From assembly GCA_025353725.1 (NCBI GenBank), contig JANXOF010000036.1, positions 95,142-159,141 on the forward strand: a DNA stretch of 64,000 nt, written 5' to 3'. Below, piece after piece: positions 63,701 through 64,000 of this stretch. The translations under genes and the position numbers were made by a program. A model generated the notes under the pieces. The model saw nothing but the letters and a program-made list of their open reading frames with translations, was not told the DNA's origin and did no database searches. Position 1 is the stretch's first letter. Every line of letters begins with the position of its first letter. Source of the DNA: Polyangiaceae bacterium (lineage in GTDB: Bacteria; Myxococcota_A; Polyangia; Polyangiales; Polyangiaceae).

Positions 63701-64000
63701 TACTGAATTTGCGTGTCGCTGAGAAAGGGGCTCTTGAGCGTTCCGGCGGTGGGGGAGAAGAAGCCCGTGAGGACGCGCATTTGGCCCTGGTAAACGGAAG
63801 CGACGTCGAGCAAAGGCTTTTGGGCGGCGCTTACGTCGGTCGTGTCGTGGAAGAACCAACGGCCTCCGCCGCTGCCGTAGAGCGGATTTTGCATCGCGGC
63901 GACGCTGTGCAGGTTGATGGCGTAGATGTCGCCCTGGGCCAAGTTGAGGCTCGTGCTCATGTTCGTGACGCGCTCGGGAAAGGCGGTCGTGACGCCGCTG
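60709..64000 (-). CDS. Large RCC1-repeat protein, N-terminus beyond the window
   Basis: At least 1,083 codons; the frame continues without a stop to base 64000, so the true start lies outside. After an N-terminal region (about 1-130), at least a dozen RCC1-type repeats follow. Each has the pattern H-x-C-A-(V/L), a short loop, then a C-W-G motif and a G-x-L-G turn, as in HTCALTEAGSVYCWGNNDFG. The paired cysteines of each repeat suggest disulfides in an exported protein. The last 230 residues form a separate domain (ITVGHRHTCG to the C-terminus) with further cysteines and DYLKGMYQFYLGAKSYLLGR. Function unknown; RCC1-like propellers usually bind proteins or nucleic acids. Confidence 0.85.
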   Translation of the reverse strand, partial: SGVTTAFPERVTNMSTSLNLAQGDIYAINLHSVAAMQNPLYGSGGGRWFFHDTTDVSAAQKPLLDVASVYQGQMRVLTGFFSPTAGTLKSPFLSDTQIQYADWRPNPAGTLYLDHAGQWPSAVTSDSDRAARLQGALALPGPELSMAKGESHICAVKIGGGVQCWGSNLDFRLGNSSQTSSYTPVDVPGLANVKTLTAAAGHTCALTEAGSVYCWGNNDFGQLGIGTASAATPTLVALSGAASDISTDDEATCAVLASGAMQCWGNAYGGSLGIDPNNPTYNTYFPTTVPGIATAVAVAKGHHSTCALLSSGSVSCFGVNDGGLGDGTTTGRYTPAPVANISTAVAITGAGWQNMCALLRSGAVQCWGLNYDGNLGTGDFVDRFVPATVVGITGLGSAKAASVVMGPDHTACAVMIDGSARCWGGNNSGELASNSYWSSATPVTTIASGVQSLAIGSGNLCARMNDGSVKCTGSNEGGVLGVDTSEIATAPVAATAATLAGVAPSSVSAGYDVTCGLYSGAVKCWGRDQSWYGPLGYPNPTPAPIANLTTGATAVSYHIDGGCAVVGGAVRCWGHNGAGTYGNGTTGGAADSWDAAATATGITTAVDVRKGVSVCARLSGNGGVSCWGTNWSGQVGNGTVTDSPSPVSVFPAGTTVVDMAMGYTHACAVKSNGEVWCWGDGSQGDLGYDLPPGDWASNGPGKAGLTGVATKVSAGFVNTCAVVGGDVYCWGTNAHGELGAPASTTQSSTPLKVAGLPAGAVVDIKSNAYGSHTCARTSTNAVYCWGQNAFGQLGDSSTTNRFAPVLVPGGFSSITVGHRHTCGVDSTTSAVKCWGSNNNGTLGTGVTGNKVNFLQTPAAYMQGTLVNAQGSVLVQKFLGGTGPVSGHVMPIAYSLANATTGDPALMVTYDPLATAAAMFIEQYNRHVQACLATTSYTMTEADQQAGNKLWACGDNGTHKSDYLKGMYQFYLGAKSYLLGRKDGCINGWYGAAPVNVSLVPTGPAPLCTATLMDAPNAHSPYMFVVPDYATLHGGSAYFTSVSSALTTYTNGLLAAPGVSGLHKALQLATAIRFQPDASAIVTTRVKRSGLQGSCTQ

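Overview
The window is GC-rich DNA with dense, often overlapping genes. The gene content points to a myxobacterium (Myxococcota), most likely in the Polyangiales. Supporting signs are Pkn-type Ser/Thr kinases, a PilZ-like domain of the myxobacterial type, many low-complexity lipoproteins, a Cys-rich lipoprotein with D-x-D-x-x-x-D-C-G-G repeats, a large RCC1-repeat secreted protein, roadblock/LC7 and DUF1015 proteins, and a complete type II secretion (T2SS) operon. The genus is an inference. I saw no tRNA, rRNA, CRISPR array or recognisable insertion sequence.

Layout. 1-2479: the end of a ferredoxin-like gene, a small hypothetical protein, an NtrC-family sigma-54 activator, and a decayed SRPBCC gene. 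2678-5170: a coupled four-gene cluster (DUF4266 lipoprotein, DUF3570 protein, and two exported proteins with haem-binding-type motifs). 5340-20203: a T2SS operon gspC-D-E-F-(G-like)-G-H-I-J-K-L-M-N, followed by an overlapping BtpA/SgcQ-family gene. 20998-31139: two kinase modules, each a Ser/Thr kinase plus an exported TPR/PEGA-like protein, around purD, a PilZ-like protein and lipoproteins. 31182-38887: housekeeping genes (DUF1015, Lon protease, DUF2325, aldo/keto reductase, an MTA/SAH-type nucleosidase, homoserine dehydrogenase).

38881-43390 is an accessory zone beside murI. It holds a truncated Fic gene, a glycine-rich lipoprotein and a lower-GC Cys-rich/FGE-like lipoprotein. These are separated by degenerate direct repeats of the 3' end of murI, which suggests repeated insertion at that gene end.

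43391-55872: murI-pyrB, a trypsin-like protease, a catalytically dead rhomboid, a lipoprotein, a Tol operon (tolQ-R-A-like-B) with a beta-propeller gene coupled to it, accB-accC, aroQ and a roadblock protein. 56035-59749: an aconitase/LeuC-like protein that has lost all three Fe-S cysteines, then a degenerate histidine-kinase-like protein and a single-domain response regulator. 59850-60738 holds a broken gene. The right edge is a large RCC1-repeat protein that runs off the window.

How it fits together: the T2SS operon would export folded periplasmic proteins across the outer membrane, and the many signal-peptide-bearing products here are possible but unproven cargo. Most operons are translationally coupled through 1-14 nt overlaps. 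The least explained objects are the murI 3'-end repeats, the cysteine-less aconitase with its signalling neighbours, and the DUF4266/DUF3570 cluster.
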